Below, piece by piece: positions 26,396-36,322 of a DNA stretch of 64,000 nt. The translations under genes were made by a program, and so were the position numbers. The notes under the pieces were generated by a model. It worked only from the letters and a program-made list of their open reading frames with translations. It was not told the origin of the DNA and ran no database searches. Each line of letters opens with the position of its first letter. Positions within the stretch are counted from its first letter, which is position 1. Source of the stretch: JBHHUI01 sp965248775 (GTDB lineage: Bacteria > Chloroflexota > Anaerolineae > Anaerolineales > JBHHUI01); the NCBI GenBank assembly GCA_965248775.1, contig OZ252150.1, positions 1,736,001-1,800,000 on the forward strand, read 5' to 3'.

Positions 26396-27460
26396 TTACA
26401 TAAAGTTAATGCGGCCGCTTTGCCCTTTTCGTACATCGCCTATCTCCCAGGCCGATTCACCCCGCCTCTGCAATTCTTCGATGAGCCTCCTGGCCACCTC
26501 TACATGAACCGCGAGAAGAAGACCACCCGATGTTTGCGGATCCATCAACATCGACTTTTGCCATTCAGGCCAACCCTCTGGGTACGAGTTCCACTGGTCA
26601 AAGTGGTTGAAATTGCGTTCCACACCACCAGGGAAAATACCTGCCTCCCCATAGCCGAGTGCGCCTTCCATCCATGGTAAACGTTCCCAATAAATCTCTA
26701 GTTCACACGCCGAGAGATGAGCTAGCTCATGAGCGTGGCCAGCTAATCCAAAGCCGGTTATATCTGTGACCGCATGAATGTGATCGCCGAACTCTCGAGA
26801 AATTCGCATTACATCGCGATTTAACCTTTTCATTGACTCGACACATTTCTCAACATCACTCTCATTTGCAAGTTCGTTCTTCAGTGCAGTAGTAATCACA
26901 CCGCTCCCGAGCGGCTTCGTAAGCACGAGCTTATCTTCAGGGAGCGCCCCACCCTTAGTAAATATTTTCTCGGGGTGAACCATACCTGTCACAGCGAGGC
27001 CGTATTTTGGCTCTTTGTCAGTGATGGTATGCCCGCCGGCCACAACCGCACCCGCCTCACGCACTTTTTCCGCTCCCCCCTTTAATACCTCAGAAAGGAT
27101 TCCCGGGTCAAGATCTTCCGGCCACGCAACAAGATTGATGGCGAAGAGAGGTTCGCCGCCCATAGCGTAAACATCGGAGAGCGCATTGGCAGCCGCAATT
27201 GCACCAAAATCATAGGGCTCATCAACAACAGGTGGAAAGAAATCCGTAGTGGAGATAAGCGCGCGTTCAGAATCCAGACGGTATACGGCTCCATCATCTG
27301 GCTCGTTTAAGCCAACCAACAAATCAGGATATTCCGCTGGATCAAATATTGCAGCCAGCGGTTCAATAATTTGCCCCAGAACCTGGGGGTCGAGTTTAGA
27401 TGCTCAACCAGCGCAGGTTGCGTAATTTGTGAGGCGAATACGCTTCCAAGTTGTCAACAT
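26396..27460 (-). CDS. selD: selenide, water dikinase SelD, a selenoprotein (Sec19 encoded by TGA)
   Basis: SelD makes selenophosphate from selenide and ATP for selenocysteine and selenouridine synthesis. The visible long frame begins at 27322 (L-V-G-L-N-E-P-D-D), but homologues need about 46 more residues. In the same frame, reading through one TGA at 27406-27404 gives R-L-T-N-Y-A-T-C-A-G-U-A-S-K-L back to an ATG at 27460. The U occupies the catalytic Cys/Sec position. A SECIS hairpin follows the TGA. The full length of 354 residues is normal. The D-P-Q-T-S-G-G-L-L motif near the C-terminus is intact. An automatic annotation would truncate this gene at 27322. Confidence 0.9.
27374..27388 (-). 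promoter_or_regulatory. bacterial SECIS hairpin in selD
   Basis: Fifteen nucleotides after the in-frame TGA, the mRNA reads CCCCAG-GUU-CUGGGG, a 6-bp stem with a 3-nt loop starting GU. A GU at the start of the apical loop, about 22 nt from UGA, fits the bacterial SECIS pattern. Confidence 0.8.
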
Positions 27461-27547
27461 ACGAGTATTCTATCATTCGGTTACGTTCCGGAGACTACTT
27501 TACTACTCGGACATTTAGATGCAAATCCCTAAGATATAATTTGAAGT

Positions 27548-28330
27548 ATGAACCAACGATTGGTCACCATCGAAGCCCAAGTTGAGCGAATCGTCGAAGG
27601 CGGTTTCGCAAACCTGTTTCCAAGAAAGAATCTTTCACGGACGATTGCGTTGAAACTTGCGCGAGCTGTTGACGATTATTCTGTTCCATATGGCGATAAC
27701 CAACGCATTGCACCCTCCGGTTACGAGATAACTTTCCATCCTGAAGATTATGTCCTATTCTCAGAGAATCCGGTTAACCTTTTAGCCGAATTGGAAGGAA
27801 TCGTCATCGAAATTGCACATACACTCGGGGTTATTCTTGCCAAACCGCCCTCGATTCATTTTGTTCCTGACTCTGGGATTCTCGCCAATGATGTTCAAGT
27901 GCGCCCGACGACAGAGGATTTCATCGGTTCAACCAAACAAGGCTCCAAGGCAGATGAAGGATCAGTCAAGATGCCATCCGGACGCGAATACCTGATTCTT
28001 GACGGAACTCACCAGATACCGTTAAATCGATCAGTAATAAATCTTGGAAGGCTGCGCGACAACCAAATTGTCCTTGACGATCCCGATATATCTCGCCGCC
28101 ATGCACAATTACAATTACGGAATGATCGCTGGGTCATTTATGATCTCGATTCGTCTACCGGCACAAAAGTCAATGGTCACACTATCACGGAATACATTTT
28201 AATTCCGGGTGACGTGATCGCGCTTGCGGGTGTAAAGTTCATATTCGCGAGCGAGGATTCAACCTCTCAAAATGCTGTACCACAAAGCGGCGAAACTAGA
28301 AACGTGGAAGCACAATCTGGCGCCGAGTAA
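27548..28330 (+). CDS. FhaA-like protein: DUF3662 domain plus FHA domain
   Basis: A 260-residue protein with an N-terminal DUF3662 domain (V-E-R-I-V-E-G-G-F-A-N-L-F) and a C-terminal FHA domain (G-R-x-x-D-N-Q-I-V-L-D-D-P-D-I-S-R-R-H-A at about 182-201, then S-S-T-G-T-K-V-N-G). FHA domains bind phosphothreonine. FhaA/FhaB pairs work with Ser/Thr kinases in cell-wall or division control, but no kinase is in view. The next FHA gene follows after 21 nt. Confidence 0.88.
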   Translation: MNQRLVTIEAQVERIVEGGFANLFPRKNLSRTIALKLARAVDDYSVPYGDNQRIAPSGYEITFHPEDYVLFSENPVNLLAELEGIVIEIAHTLGVILAKPPSIHFVPDSGILANDVQVRPTTEDFIGSTKQGSKADEGSVKMPSGREYLILDGTHQIPLNRSVINLGRLRDNQIVLDDPDISRRHAQLQLRNDRWVIYDLDSSTGTKVNGHTITEYILIPGDVIALAGVKFIFASEDSTSQNAVPQSGETRNVEAQSGAE

Positions 28331-28351
28331 CGATCTCGGTTCTCGAGCTTT

Positions 28352-28783
28352 ATGAGCCCGGGCGTCGCCTTTCTCATTTTGCGGATATTTCTCGCAATCT
28401 TGATGTACTCATTCTTAGGGGTGATCGGCTGGCTGCTTTGGCAGGACTTGAAGGTAGCCACCCAGGAGACATCCGCTGCATCTAAAACCGATGGACGGCT
28501 CGTCGCAGCAGTTGGAAATCCAATTTACGCCTTGCTCTCCGTTTCAACAATTGGACGATCACTGACAAATACGATAACAATCCCAGACGACACCGTCTCA
28601 TTACAACATGCATTAATCACCCAACGCAAAGGGCGCTGGTGGCTTGAAGACTTGGGGTCGCGTAATAGGACAGCCCTCAATGGAGTGCCCATCTCCAGTG
28701 TGGTTTTAATCAGCCCGGGCGACTTGATTAAGTTTGGTTCTGCAGAGTTACGCTTTGAGATTGATCGGGAGGACTCACATTGA
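28352..28783 (+). CDS. FhaB-like membrane-anchored FHA protein
   Basis: A 143-residue protein with one N-terminal TM helix (residues 5-28) and a cytoplasmic FHA domain: I-G-R-S-L-T-N-T-I-x-I, V-S-L-Q-H-A, D-L-G-S-R-N-R-T-A-L-N-G. The canonical S-x-x-H is S-L-Q-H here. Its stop overlaps the TTG start of the peptidase gene, so the three genes form one operon. Confidence 0.85.
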   Translation: MSPGVAFLILRIFLAILMYSFLGVIGWLLWQDLKVATQETSAASKTDGRLVAAVGNPIYALLSVSTIGRSLTNTITIPDDTVSLQHALITQRKGRWWLEDLGSRNRTALNGVPISSVVLISPGDLIKFGSAELRFEIDREDSH

Positions 28784-29291
28784 GGGAAAAGCAGACTAAG
28801 GCAGCTCACGTGGCGTCCTGGTCTGCAGGCCTCATCATTCTCAGCCTGGTACTTCTCACATCTGCAAACATCCCTTCGCAAGCCAGATCTGCTAATTTCC
28901 GCGAGAGCGTTCCAACAATCGCAATTCGAGATTCAACTACTAATAGTTACGAGACACCAGAAATCGCACCCCAACCAAAACCCCCTCCTTCCCCGGAGGT
29001 AGAAGAGCGAGGCATATCTCAGAGTTTGCCCCAAAGCACTTCTGCAACGGCGAGCGCAACTATAATACCCAGCACAGTCGAACAGCTTTCCATTTATGGA
29101 AGCTCTGTCAAAGGCCGGCCGCTCGAAGTAGTACGATTAAATGAAGCCGGAACGCGACAAAACGTAACGCTTGTATTGGTTGCCGGCATTCACGGTGACG
29201 AATCGAACACCGTGGCATTTCTAAACGACCTTCACAATTTAATCAGGCTCGGAAGGATCCAAATTCCGGTCGGTGTATCTTTATACTTGAT

Positions 29292-30350
29292 AGGACTTAC
29301 GCAGGGAGCATAGAGATAGAAGGTAGCCGAAGCTGAGTTCGCATGTAGTTGCTCAACAAACCTTGCTTAATTTGATACACATTCGTATGTGCATCCTGCG
29401 CAATCTGATTCAGGCGTACCCAGACAAGCATGGCACAAGCAATATGATTGCGCTGTGCTCGTTGCGAACGACATTGAGATGCTTCCAGCCCGGTTAGCTG
29501 TTTGGCCTCTCGGTGAAACTGCTCAATCTTCCAGCGGATGGCACTTTCTATGCCTGTAGCATCTGAGGAATCTTGAGAGTGGTCATTGGTAACCACATGC
29601 TCTGTGCGGTGAGTAGACACCGCAATCCGGAACAGTTTCACTTGATGACCTTTTGGAAACTTTTTGAGATGAACCATTTTTCCCGCTTCAATCTCCTCAG
29701 CGCTCCAAGAGAGCGCATCAACTCGGCAGTAGTCATCCGCAGGACTTTCTGTCGCTTGCCGGTTCGATTTCAACGGACAGTAGTAGATTTTGCCGGCTTT
29801 TTCGACTGCTTTCATCACTTTCATCGTCGCATACCAGCTATCCATCAACACAGTGCGGAAAGGAAGCTGTTCCACATGCAGAATGGTTCGCCACATATCC
29901 AACAAGTGGTCGAGTTTGCTACGTCCATCTCGCGCAGGGTCAAAAATGCGGTAATCGATGACCCAGAATTTATCGATGTCGGGATTGACATAGACACAAG
30001 TCACGAGCCTGATGCCTTTGATTACCTTTTTGGCGTTGCCACTCCACTGCCTACGCACCAGTTCAATGGCAAAGGAATGGTTTTTATCAAGCACCGTATC
30101 ATCAAAGAGAATGTAGCCATCTTCAGAGAGAACCAACTCTTTGCGCACCATTTGGCGCAGTTCCCGTGGCGTAAATATTTTTCCCTCATCAGTCGATTGA
30201 CACGATCGGGGCTCAAATGTTCACTATGGTCAGCAAAGTAGGTTTGTGTGTAATTGATTTGGCTAACCAAGAGAAATTGGCTGTAATCCCAGTGAGATAA
30301 TTTGTTCATTCACACATTGTCTCAGTTTCTCCCTGGTTTGCGTAAGTCCT
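29292..30350 (-). mobile_element. IS701-type insertion sequence (copy B)
   Basis: A 1,059-bp element with ends AGGACTTACGCA and TGCGTAAGTCCT. The 7-bp duplication ACTTGAT is at 29285-29291 and 30351-30357. It is a different element from copy A. Confidence 0.88.
29297..30309 (-). pseudogene. IS701-like transposase in two frames
   Basis: The first 45 or so residues (M-N-K-L-S-H-W-D-Y to L-M-R-E-K) run from 30309. The rest (T-P-R-E-L-R-Q-M-V-R-K-E-L) is in the -1 frame, through I-L-F-D-D-T-V-L-D-K, L-M-D-S-W-Y-A-T and W-K-I-E-Q-F-H-R-E-A-K. The change happens at a GGGAAAAAT run near 30175-30185. Either a base is missing there or the element uses -1 slippage; the run is not a classical slippery heptamer. 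Confidence 0.75.
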
Positions 30351-31127
30351 ACTTGATTAAGGATGCCAACCCCGATGGTACCATCACAGGCGAGAGGACA
30401 AACGCTAATGCTGTTGATCTGAACCGAAATTGGGAAACCTTCGATTGGCAGCAAAACACATTCACGGTAGATGGATTGCGCCCGGGCGCCGGTGGAGATT
30501 CGCCCTTTTCCGAACCCGAAACAGTCGGATTGCGCAGCTTTTTTCTTGTGCTACAGCAAGAGTCCAGTTCCCCTCCCCATCTCATCTTTCTGCATGCTGC
30601 ATTCCCAGATACAGGTCTCATTACGCCTGGGCATCATCTCGTCGATAACCAAATTCTGGCCGATGCGGCTGCACGTCAACTCGGCCAAAAACTTAGCGGG
30701 CACACGGGATATCGATACGCCAATCAATGGGCGGGAAGTTATCCTGTGACTGGTGACGCCAGCACATGGGCAGTAGCACAAAAACTACCGGCAATCACAA
30801 TGGAATTTCCGCTCCGCGAAATTCTCAATGCAGATGATAGCCTCGCATTGTCTACAGCAATTGAATACCTCATGATCGACCTAGCCGGTGGGCTGTCCAC
30901 CGATTAGGCACCGTCCTTCCGTATATTACGGGTGTTGTAATCGAACGTTTGTAATCCAGCTTTTTCCGTTCCATTTTCGTAGTATGAACTCGAATAAATT
31001 GAGGGGAAATACGAAAGGAAAACACATTGACACATTAGAACATATGTACTAAAATCACCGAGTAGCAAATAGTGTAGTAAGACAAATTCTCCCACTGGCC
31101 CATTCTCAGAAACGAAAGGAAATCCCT

Positions 31128-31517
31128 ATGTCCGATCATCATTTTGTCCATCTCGAACTTTGGAACACCAACCCCGATGAGGCCGCAAAGTTCTACAGTG
31201 AAGTCTTCAATTGGGAGATCGAACGTTCTCCAATGCCGGGAGACATGCCCGGCGAGTATGTGCAATTCAGCACTGGCGAAGGTAACCTGGGGGGCGCGTT
31301 CCCGCAGGCAGGCCCTATACCCGGTGGCCCAGAAATGCCACCCGGCCCAATGCTCTATATCGGAACCGATGACATCCCGGCTACCCTGGCCAAAATTGAA
31401 GCGGCGGGGGGAACTGTACTCAACCCTGGGATGGAAGTTCCGGGATTTGGGAACCTAGCAGTATTTCAGGACACCACCGGCAACACAATTTCAATCTGGA
31501 AGGCTGTCGACGAATAG
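31128..31517 (+). CDS. VOC/glyoxalase-like family protein
   Basis: A 129-residue protein with a single beta-alpha-beta-beta-beta VOC module: H-F-V-H-L-E-L-x-x-x-x-P-x-E-A-A-K-F-Y at the N-terminus, L-Y-I-G-T-D-D-I in the middle and D-T-T-G-N-T-I-S-I-W at the end. Such small proteins bind a divalent metal and a small substrate, but no substrate can be inferred. AAAGGAAA lies before the ATG. Confidence 0.82.
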   Translation: MSDHHFVHLELWNTNPDEAAKFYSEVFNWEIERSPMPGDMPGEYVQFSTGEGNLGGAFPQAGPIPGGPEMPPGPMLYIGTDDIPATLAKIEAAGGTVLNPGMEVPGFGNLAVFQDTTGNTISIWKAVDE

Positions 31518-31535
31518 ATTACGCCGGTGGCGCGG

Positions 31536-31970
31536 ATGGTAAAATCCAGGCTCGTGAAATTTCGCGAGCCTCATCCGCGCCGCTGGTTAGCAGCCATTGC
31601 AATAATGGCTGTCATATTCATCTTCTCTTCGATTCCGAAGGGAACCTTAATCCCAGACTTTGATGTCTGGGATTTTTTGATCAAGAAGAGCGCTCACCTT
31701 CTAATTTATGGGCTCCTCGCGCTCAGCTATTTATGGGGATTGACAGGCTGGATTGGAATCAAGCGGCAGCATCTTAGACGTGCGCTTCTGATGTCCGGCC
31801 TTTACGGAATATCAGATGAGTTTCATCAGACCTTTATAGCCGGTCGGGAGGGTAACATTGTGGATGTCGCCATTGATATGCTTGGCGCCGCACTGGCTTT
31901 ATTGATTTGGAGTATTTACTTTCGCTGGAAATTTGGGGAAGAATTTGGTCCGGAACCAAAAATTGAGTAA
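31536..31970 (+). CDS. VanZ-like membrane protein
   Basis: A 144-residue protein with four hydrophobic helices and the VanZ marks K-S-A-H-L-L-I-Y-G-L-L and S-D-E-F-H-Q-T-F-I-A-G-R-E-G. Members contribute to teicoplanin-type resistance or envelope functions; the role here is unknown. The ATG at 31536 is taken over an upstream GTG in the gap. It converges on scpA with no gap. Confidence 0.82.
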   Translation: MVKSRLVKFREPHPRRWLAAIAIMAVIFIFSSIPKGTLIPDFDVWDFLIKKSAHLLIYGLLALSYLWGLTGWIGIKRQHLRRALLMSGLYGISDEFHQTFIAGREGNIVDVAIDMLGAALALLIWSIYFRWKFGEEFGPEPKIE

Positions 31971-32765
31971 CTATTCTTGCTCTGTCTTCTCTACTTGATC
32001 AAGCTCAGATACGATCTCCATCTGATCTGAAAATACCCACTCTCCCTGACCAGAAATATCTATATCTCCAAATTGTTGTTCCTGTCGCACCGTCACAAGG
32101 CGTTGCTTAACGAGTTCCAACACAGCCAGAAATGTGACAATGATTTCAGAGCGTGTGCGTACCGCTCGAAGCAAGCCAAAAAAACTTGTCCGCCCTCGCC
32201 GGCGAAGAGCTCGTGCCACGGCCTGGATTTTTTGAACAATGGTTACGCGCGGCCTATCCACAACCGTAGTCACCGACGGACGCCTCTTTGTTTGGACATC
32301 AATCACCTGCTGCATCGCAACGAATAAATCATCGACAGTGATTCCCGATAGATCTAAACGCGGCTTGGGCTTTGGTGGAGTTGCCAAACGGAGATACGTG
32401 CGTAGTCCGGCTTTTTGGCGCACCAAAAGAAGCTCTGCCAATTCCTTATATTTTTTATACGCCTTTAAGAGGCGAGCCAATTCATCCCCGGGATCGCTTT
32501 CGAATGCTTCTCGTTCCGGGGGACGCGGCAATAGACCTTCTGACTTGATGAGGATTAATCGAGCTGCAATGACGAGGAAATCCGCAATCTCATGAATCCG
32601 TTGTTCTTCAATTTTCCGTAAATGAGTAAGAAATTGGTTCGTGACCTGTGCAAGCGAAACACGAGATATATCCAGTTCTTCTCGCTCGATGAGCTGTAAC
32701 AAGAGATCAAGCGGACCACTATAAATTGGAAGGCTAACTTCGTAGGCTTGGCTCAATTCGAACAT
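31971..32765 (-). CDS. scpA: segregation and condensation protein A
   Basis: ScpA is the kleisin of the SMC-ScpAB condensin that organises the chromosome. The 264-residue protein has the N-terminal F-x-G-P-L-D-L-L-L-type motif (Y-S-G-P-L-D-L-L-L-Q-L-I), the D-I-S-R-V-S-L-A-Q-V-T segment and A-D-F-L-V-I-A-A-R-L. The C-terminal winged helix (I-V-T-F-L-A-V-L-E-L) binds the SMC cap. Length and order are normal. scpB is not next to it. Confidence 0.95.
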   Translation of the reverse strand: MFELSQAYEVSLPIYSGPLDLLLQLIEREELDISRVSLAQVTNQFLTHLRKIEEQRIHEIADFLVIAARLILIKSEGLLPRPPEREAFESDPGDELARLLKAYKKYKELAELLLVRQKAGLRTYLRLATPPKPKPRLDLSGITVDDLFVAMQQVIDVQTKRRPSVTTVVDRPRVTIVQKIQAVARALRRRGRTSFFGLLRAVRTRSEIIVTFLAVLELVKQRLVTVRQEQQFGDIDISGQGEWVFSDQMEIVSELDQVEKTEQE

Positions 32766-32778
32766 TACAAATATTAGC

Positions 32779-33324
32779 TCAAGAAGTGATCACTACATAC
32801 GCGATTGCGGCAATAAGGAGACAAAATGCAACGCCAATAACAGCGGCAATAAAATATTGAGCAAATCTTTTTTGCTCCGCGTCCCGGCGATCTTTCGCAG
32901 CCGCGATCCTTGCCATGTACTCATCTTCCTGCGCCCTTAAGGCCGCTAATCGTTCCTGGCTGGATGCTTCAGTCTGGGCTTTGATAGCTGCCGCCTGAGC
33001 ACGCCGATCATCAAGAGTTCGACCAAAGTCAGCTGTCTGGCGGGTAATTACCTGATCAACAAGATCGAGTGGCCGTCCGCACTGTACACACTCCGCTGCC
33101 CCCGACCAATTGGATTCACCGCAGTGAGAACATTTTCGCTCCAGCATCGCATCACACTCGAGACAATATTGCCGATGGCTGGGATTTATTGTCTGACAGT
33201 CTGGACAGACGACTTGATTACTATCGAATACTTCGCCACAGTTTGGGCAAATTGGATGACCATGTTCCCGGTCGGCAACCAAACCTAAATGATTACAATT
33301 AAGACAAGTGAGTTTGTCGAGCAT
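32779..33324 (-). CDS. double zinc-ribbon protein with C-terminal membrane anchor
   Basis: From the ATG at 33324 the 181-residue protein has a C-x2-C...C-x2-C ribbon, then C-P-D-C, C-L-E-C, C-S-H-C and C-V-Q-C pairs (DZR type), a long charged coiled coil rich in Ala, Gln and Arg, and one C-terminal TM helix. The frame stays open upstream to 33504, but that part overlaps the tRNA promoter and gene. A TTG near 33441 is an alternative start because residues before 33324 look protein-like. It lies 13 nt upstream of scpA. Confidence 0.7.
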   Translation of the reverse strand: MLDKLTCLNCNHLGLVADREHGHPICPNCGEVFDSNQVVCPDCQTINPSHRQYCLECDAMLERKCSHCGESNWSGAAECVQCGRPLDLVDQVITRQTADFGRTLDDRRAQAAAIKAQTEASSQERLAALRAQEDEYMARIAAAKDRRDAEQKRFAQYFIAAVIGVAFCLLIAAIAYVVITS

Positions 33325-33429
33325 ATCTTTCCGAGTTCGTTTTTCACGAGCAAGGTGATTATAATGCCGAAGTAGGCTCGTCCATAGTGTCTCGGAATCA
33401 CCAATCGCTTGTTTTATGTTGAGTAATTC

Positions 33430-33458
33430 TTGACGACACAATTGCCGTATGTTATACT
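33430..33458 (+). promoter_or_regulatory. sigma-70 promoter of tRNA-fMet
   Basis: TTGACG (33430-33435) and TATACT (33453-33458) are separated by 17 nt, ending 11 nt before the tRNA. Confidence 0.85.
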
Positions 33459-33469
33459 GCCCGCCACGT

Positions 33470-33544
33470 TGCGGGGTAGAGCAGTGGCAGCTCGTCGGGC
33501 TCATAACCCGGAGGTCGCAGGTTCGAATCCTGCCCCCGCTACCA
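33470..33544 (+). tRNA. initiator tRNA-fMet (CAT)
   Basis: A cloverleaf with anticodon CAT (33502-33504) and an encoded CCA end. The acceptor TGCGGGG/CCCCGCT has a T-T mismatch at position 1-72, and the anticodon stem has the three G-C pairs of initiator tRNAs. The T arm GCAGG-TTCGAAT-CCTGC is perfect. It has its own promoter and terminator. Confidence 0.95.
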
Positions 33545-33552
33545 AATAGAAT

Positions 33553-33587
33553 CGCCCGAGATCGTATGATCTTGGGCGTTATTTTTT
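33553..33587 (+). terminator. terminator of tRNA-fMet
   Basis: An 11-bp stem CGCCCGAGATC/GATCTTGGGCG (one G-T pair) with a GTAT loop, followed by TTATTTTTT. Confidence 0.9.
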
Positions 33588-33992
33588 AACTGCTTCCTAT
33601 TGGGATACGACCAAAACCCATGATTCTTCTTATCGGAGTCAGATCGAACAGTGATGGAATTTCGCGCCTGCGATCCATCGCCTTTCGGCCGGAAAAGCAT
33701 GCGGTGCACGAATTGGGGTCTTCAGGATATTGAACCCGCCAGCAAGTGCAGCGAAATAGAAATTTAGCCCACTACACTGCGGCGGTCGCCTCACATAATT
33801 GCTGCCGCGTCCGGCAATCGTCGCGGATAAGACTGGACGATGTATAAAAAGGTGGACTTAGCGCTGTCCAATTATCCATTGTGTTGGAGCATCAGCATCG
33901 TCGAATAAGCCCTCATGAGAACGATTGCGCTTCAGGATTAGAACGGATACCCTAACGAGTTGATATTCTTAGTCAGAAAGGCTCCTGTGCAC
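33588..33992. other. 405-bp stretch with no recognisable gene
   Basis: No open frame with a ribosome site, no RNA fold that I recognise and no repeat shared with the rest of the window. It leads into a decayed gene, so it may itself be decayed. Confidence 0.5.
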
Positions 33993-34539
33993 ATGAAAGC
34001 AATCAGACGACAAGCCATTCACCTTACAGTTACAGTTGTACTTATCGTGTCCGGCATGACCGCTGCTACCCTGGTAGCGACTTAGCTGGATCAGCCGCCC
34101 CCATATGCGCTGGAGTTGATCAATTTTCCTGGCAGGAGCCGTGGCTGGCGTAGCCAACAACTATCGACGGCTCCTGAGCATCCCCCTCGGGGTAATCGCA
34201 GACCAGAGCAGGATGACCAAACAACTCATCACATTCCAAATATATGTTTCACCCATTGCTGGGGGCATCTTTTCGATCGTGCTGTACTTGCTATTCATGT
34301 CCGGTATCCTGCAAGGAACTTTCTTTCCGGAATTCAGCCACGTTTTGCAGGTAGGCTATGACTCGTTCAAGTTGTTCGCACTGGGTGCCAATCCGGCGAC
34401 TAACCAGGACGCTGCCAAGGCGATTCTGTGGGCCTTCATAGCGGGTTTTTCGGAGGGACTTGTGCCCAATTTCATCGACAAGATCGCCCAAGAAGCAACT
34501 GACATCGATGAACCCAAAGACGACAATGATGAAGATTGA
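33993..34539 (+). pseudogene. decayed small membrane protein gene
   Basis: From the ATG at 33993 a short frame with one hydrophobic helix (L-T-V-T-V-V-L-I-V-S-G) meets a TAG at about 34083, continues in frame, and then needs a shift near 34120 to read F-L-A-G-A-V-A-G-V-A-N-N-Y-R-R-L. The last part (34141-34539) has a helix pair and an acidic tail (D-I-D-E-P-K-D-D-N-D-E-D). The family is unrecognised. The A-G-V-A-N-N-Y-R-R motif followed by helices suggests a two- or three-helix inner-membrane protein. Confidence 0.5.
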
Positions 34540-34888
34540 ATACTGATGAGATATCGCCACTACCCACTGTCACAACCTTTGGCCGCAAGGTAGGCAACTC
34601 GATTGGCCCGGTGATACGCAGCTCGCTCGTCAAGCATTATAGGGACAATTGAGCGTTACATTTCCAACCAATTTCTTCTCGTCATAATAGCGTCGCCTTG
34701 CTGTTATCAACTACGCTAAACGAACTGGCAAATATAAACTTCTACACGTCCATTGTTTTCCATGATCGATTCCTTTCCACAAGCTGTGCCAATGGAATTC
34801 TAATCAATATTCACGCCGTGTTCAACTCATCCTGTAGCATAGGCAGAGGGCGTGTTTGCAGGATGGCGACGCCTATTCCAGAAGCCAA
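34540..34888. other. 349-bp stretch with no recognisable gene
   Basis: Only short unsupported frames. It lies between two broken membrane-protein genes, and no terminator or promoter stands out. Confidence 0.45.
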
Positions 34889-36022
34889 ATGACAACGCTC
34901 CATAGCATTAAGCCTCGCAGGGCTGCGGCGCGCTTGCGACCCTGGCACATAATATCCGTGATTTTAGGAGGATATCTGGCGATTACTCTCGCTGCACATG
35001 GTGGCGACCCGATGGCCTTCGTCATCGTCGGCACGCGCTTCGATCCGGGACTCCCCGACGGTAGTATGGGCTACGACGGGCAGTTTGCCTACCAGATGGC
35101 GCGCGATCCATTGAACGGATGGCAACGTGTAGATTCGCCAGCATATCGATACCAACGCATCCTTTATCCAGCTCTGGCGAGGCTTTTCGCTCTCGGCCGG
35201 AGCGATTGGCTGCCGTGGTCCCTATTGCTTGTCAATAATATCGCGCTCATTTTGGGTGTTATCGTGTTTGAGCGTCTGATGATGACGGGTGGGTTTAGCC
35301 CGTGGTATGCACTTGTCTATGGGCTTAATATCGGTATGGTGATGGCAGTGCGTCTGGATTTGACCGAGCCAATAGCATATATGCTGGCCGGATTGGGGGC
35401 ATTATTGGCCATGCGTGATCGCTGGTGGTTGAGCGCACTGTGTTTCGCCCTTGCCGCCCTCGCAAAGGAAGTAACGTTACTATTGGCCGCTGGATATATT
35501 CTGCATTTGCTAACGGTTACCCCCCGGTGGCGTGGAAAGCTGTGGGCTTTTTTGATATTCTTGCCCTTTGCAGCCTGGCAGTTCATCTTACTCTTGTGGC
35601 TTGGCGAATGGGGCCTTAGTTCAGGTGGGGCACTTTCCTCGTCATTCGAGTTAATCCCACTACGCGGCTGGTAGGTTATGGCAACTTACGATCTGGCATC
35701 GTTTGCGGCTATGTCACTACTCGTGCTACCGCTCGCTATCTTGCCCGCACTGGCTGGCCTGCAGTTAGCGATTCGCAAACTATGGCGTCGAAGTTGGCAT
35801 CCGGCAACTTGGGCGTTATTGCTCTCGGCGGGAATGGCTCTTTTTTTGCCAACATCAAACATTCTCGATCCGCTTGGCCTCTCCCGTTTTCTGATCGGGT
35901 TGATCGTGGCTTTCTTACTCTTTGGCGCGCAGCATCGTTCAAAACGTATACTGCTCTACACACAGTTGTGGGTATTCACAATTGTCTTCGTCATTGGTGA
36001 CAACTTCTTGCCGTCAGGTTAA
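34889..36022 (+). pseudogene. polytopic membrane protein (GT-C glycosyltransferase-like), broken by an amber codon
   Basis: The frame runs from the ATG at 34889 (M-T-T-L-H-S) to a TAG at 35672-35674 and resumes in the same frame to 36022. The combined product is about 377 residues with eight or nine hydrophobic helices. An early luminal-type motif (G-Y-D-G-Q-F-A-Y) and Y-R-Y-Q-R-I-L-Y-P-A-L-A-R recall Chloroflexi glycosyltransferase-C or cell-surface polymer proteins. The TAG follows L-R-G-W and could come from CAG or TGG. Function beyond a membrane enzyme is a guess. Confidence 0.6.
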
Positions 36023-36322
36023 CTGTACCGAAGTTTGTATTCGAGAAAGCGGTGTATTGCTTGAAATTTACTGGTTGCCATTAGGCCATCCTAAATATCC
36101 ATTCAATGACCGTGTAAGTTATAAATCAGGTCCACTACTCCTCCAGCAATAGCTTTAGCTCGCTCCCCAAGCTGACAAACCTTAGGCTGTACAATAATTC
36201 ACGATCAAATTGCATGTTTTTCGGGCACGTTGAACAATATTCTAGTTACCGATTAATGCTACGATGGATTGCAACATAGACGACTCAATTCATTTCTAAG
36301 GTTTCTCTGTAAGTTAAAACCT
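36023..36322. other. 300-bp gap with no gene
   Basis: AT-rich spacer between the broken membrane-protein gene and the hairpin leader. It may hold the promoter for the serine-cycle genes, but no clear -35/-10 pair was identified. Confidence 0.4.

Larger units (their letters stand above)
28780..30907 (+). pseudogene. secreted M14-type zinc carboxypeptidase/amidase, split by IS701-type element
   Basis: Pieces 28780-29291 and 30358-30907 join in frame (S-L-Y-L-I-K-D-A-N-P-D-G) to 353 residues. There is an N-terminal TM/signal helix, then a Pro/Ser-rich linker, then the M14 domain with G-I-H-G-D-E for two zinc ligands and A-V-D-L-N-R-N-W. A later F-L-H-A-A may give the third ligand, and M-E-F-P-L holds the likely catalytic Glu. 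Relatives cleave peptidoglycan peptides (MpaA-like). The TTG start overlaps the preceding FHA stop codon. Confidence 0.82.

Noticed and set aside
33324..33504. Full-length start at 33504 for the zinc-ribbon protein
   Set aside because: That start would overlap the initiator tRNA and its promoter on the opposite strand; a later start is preferred.
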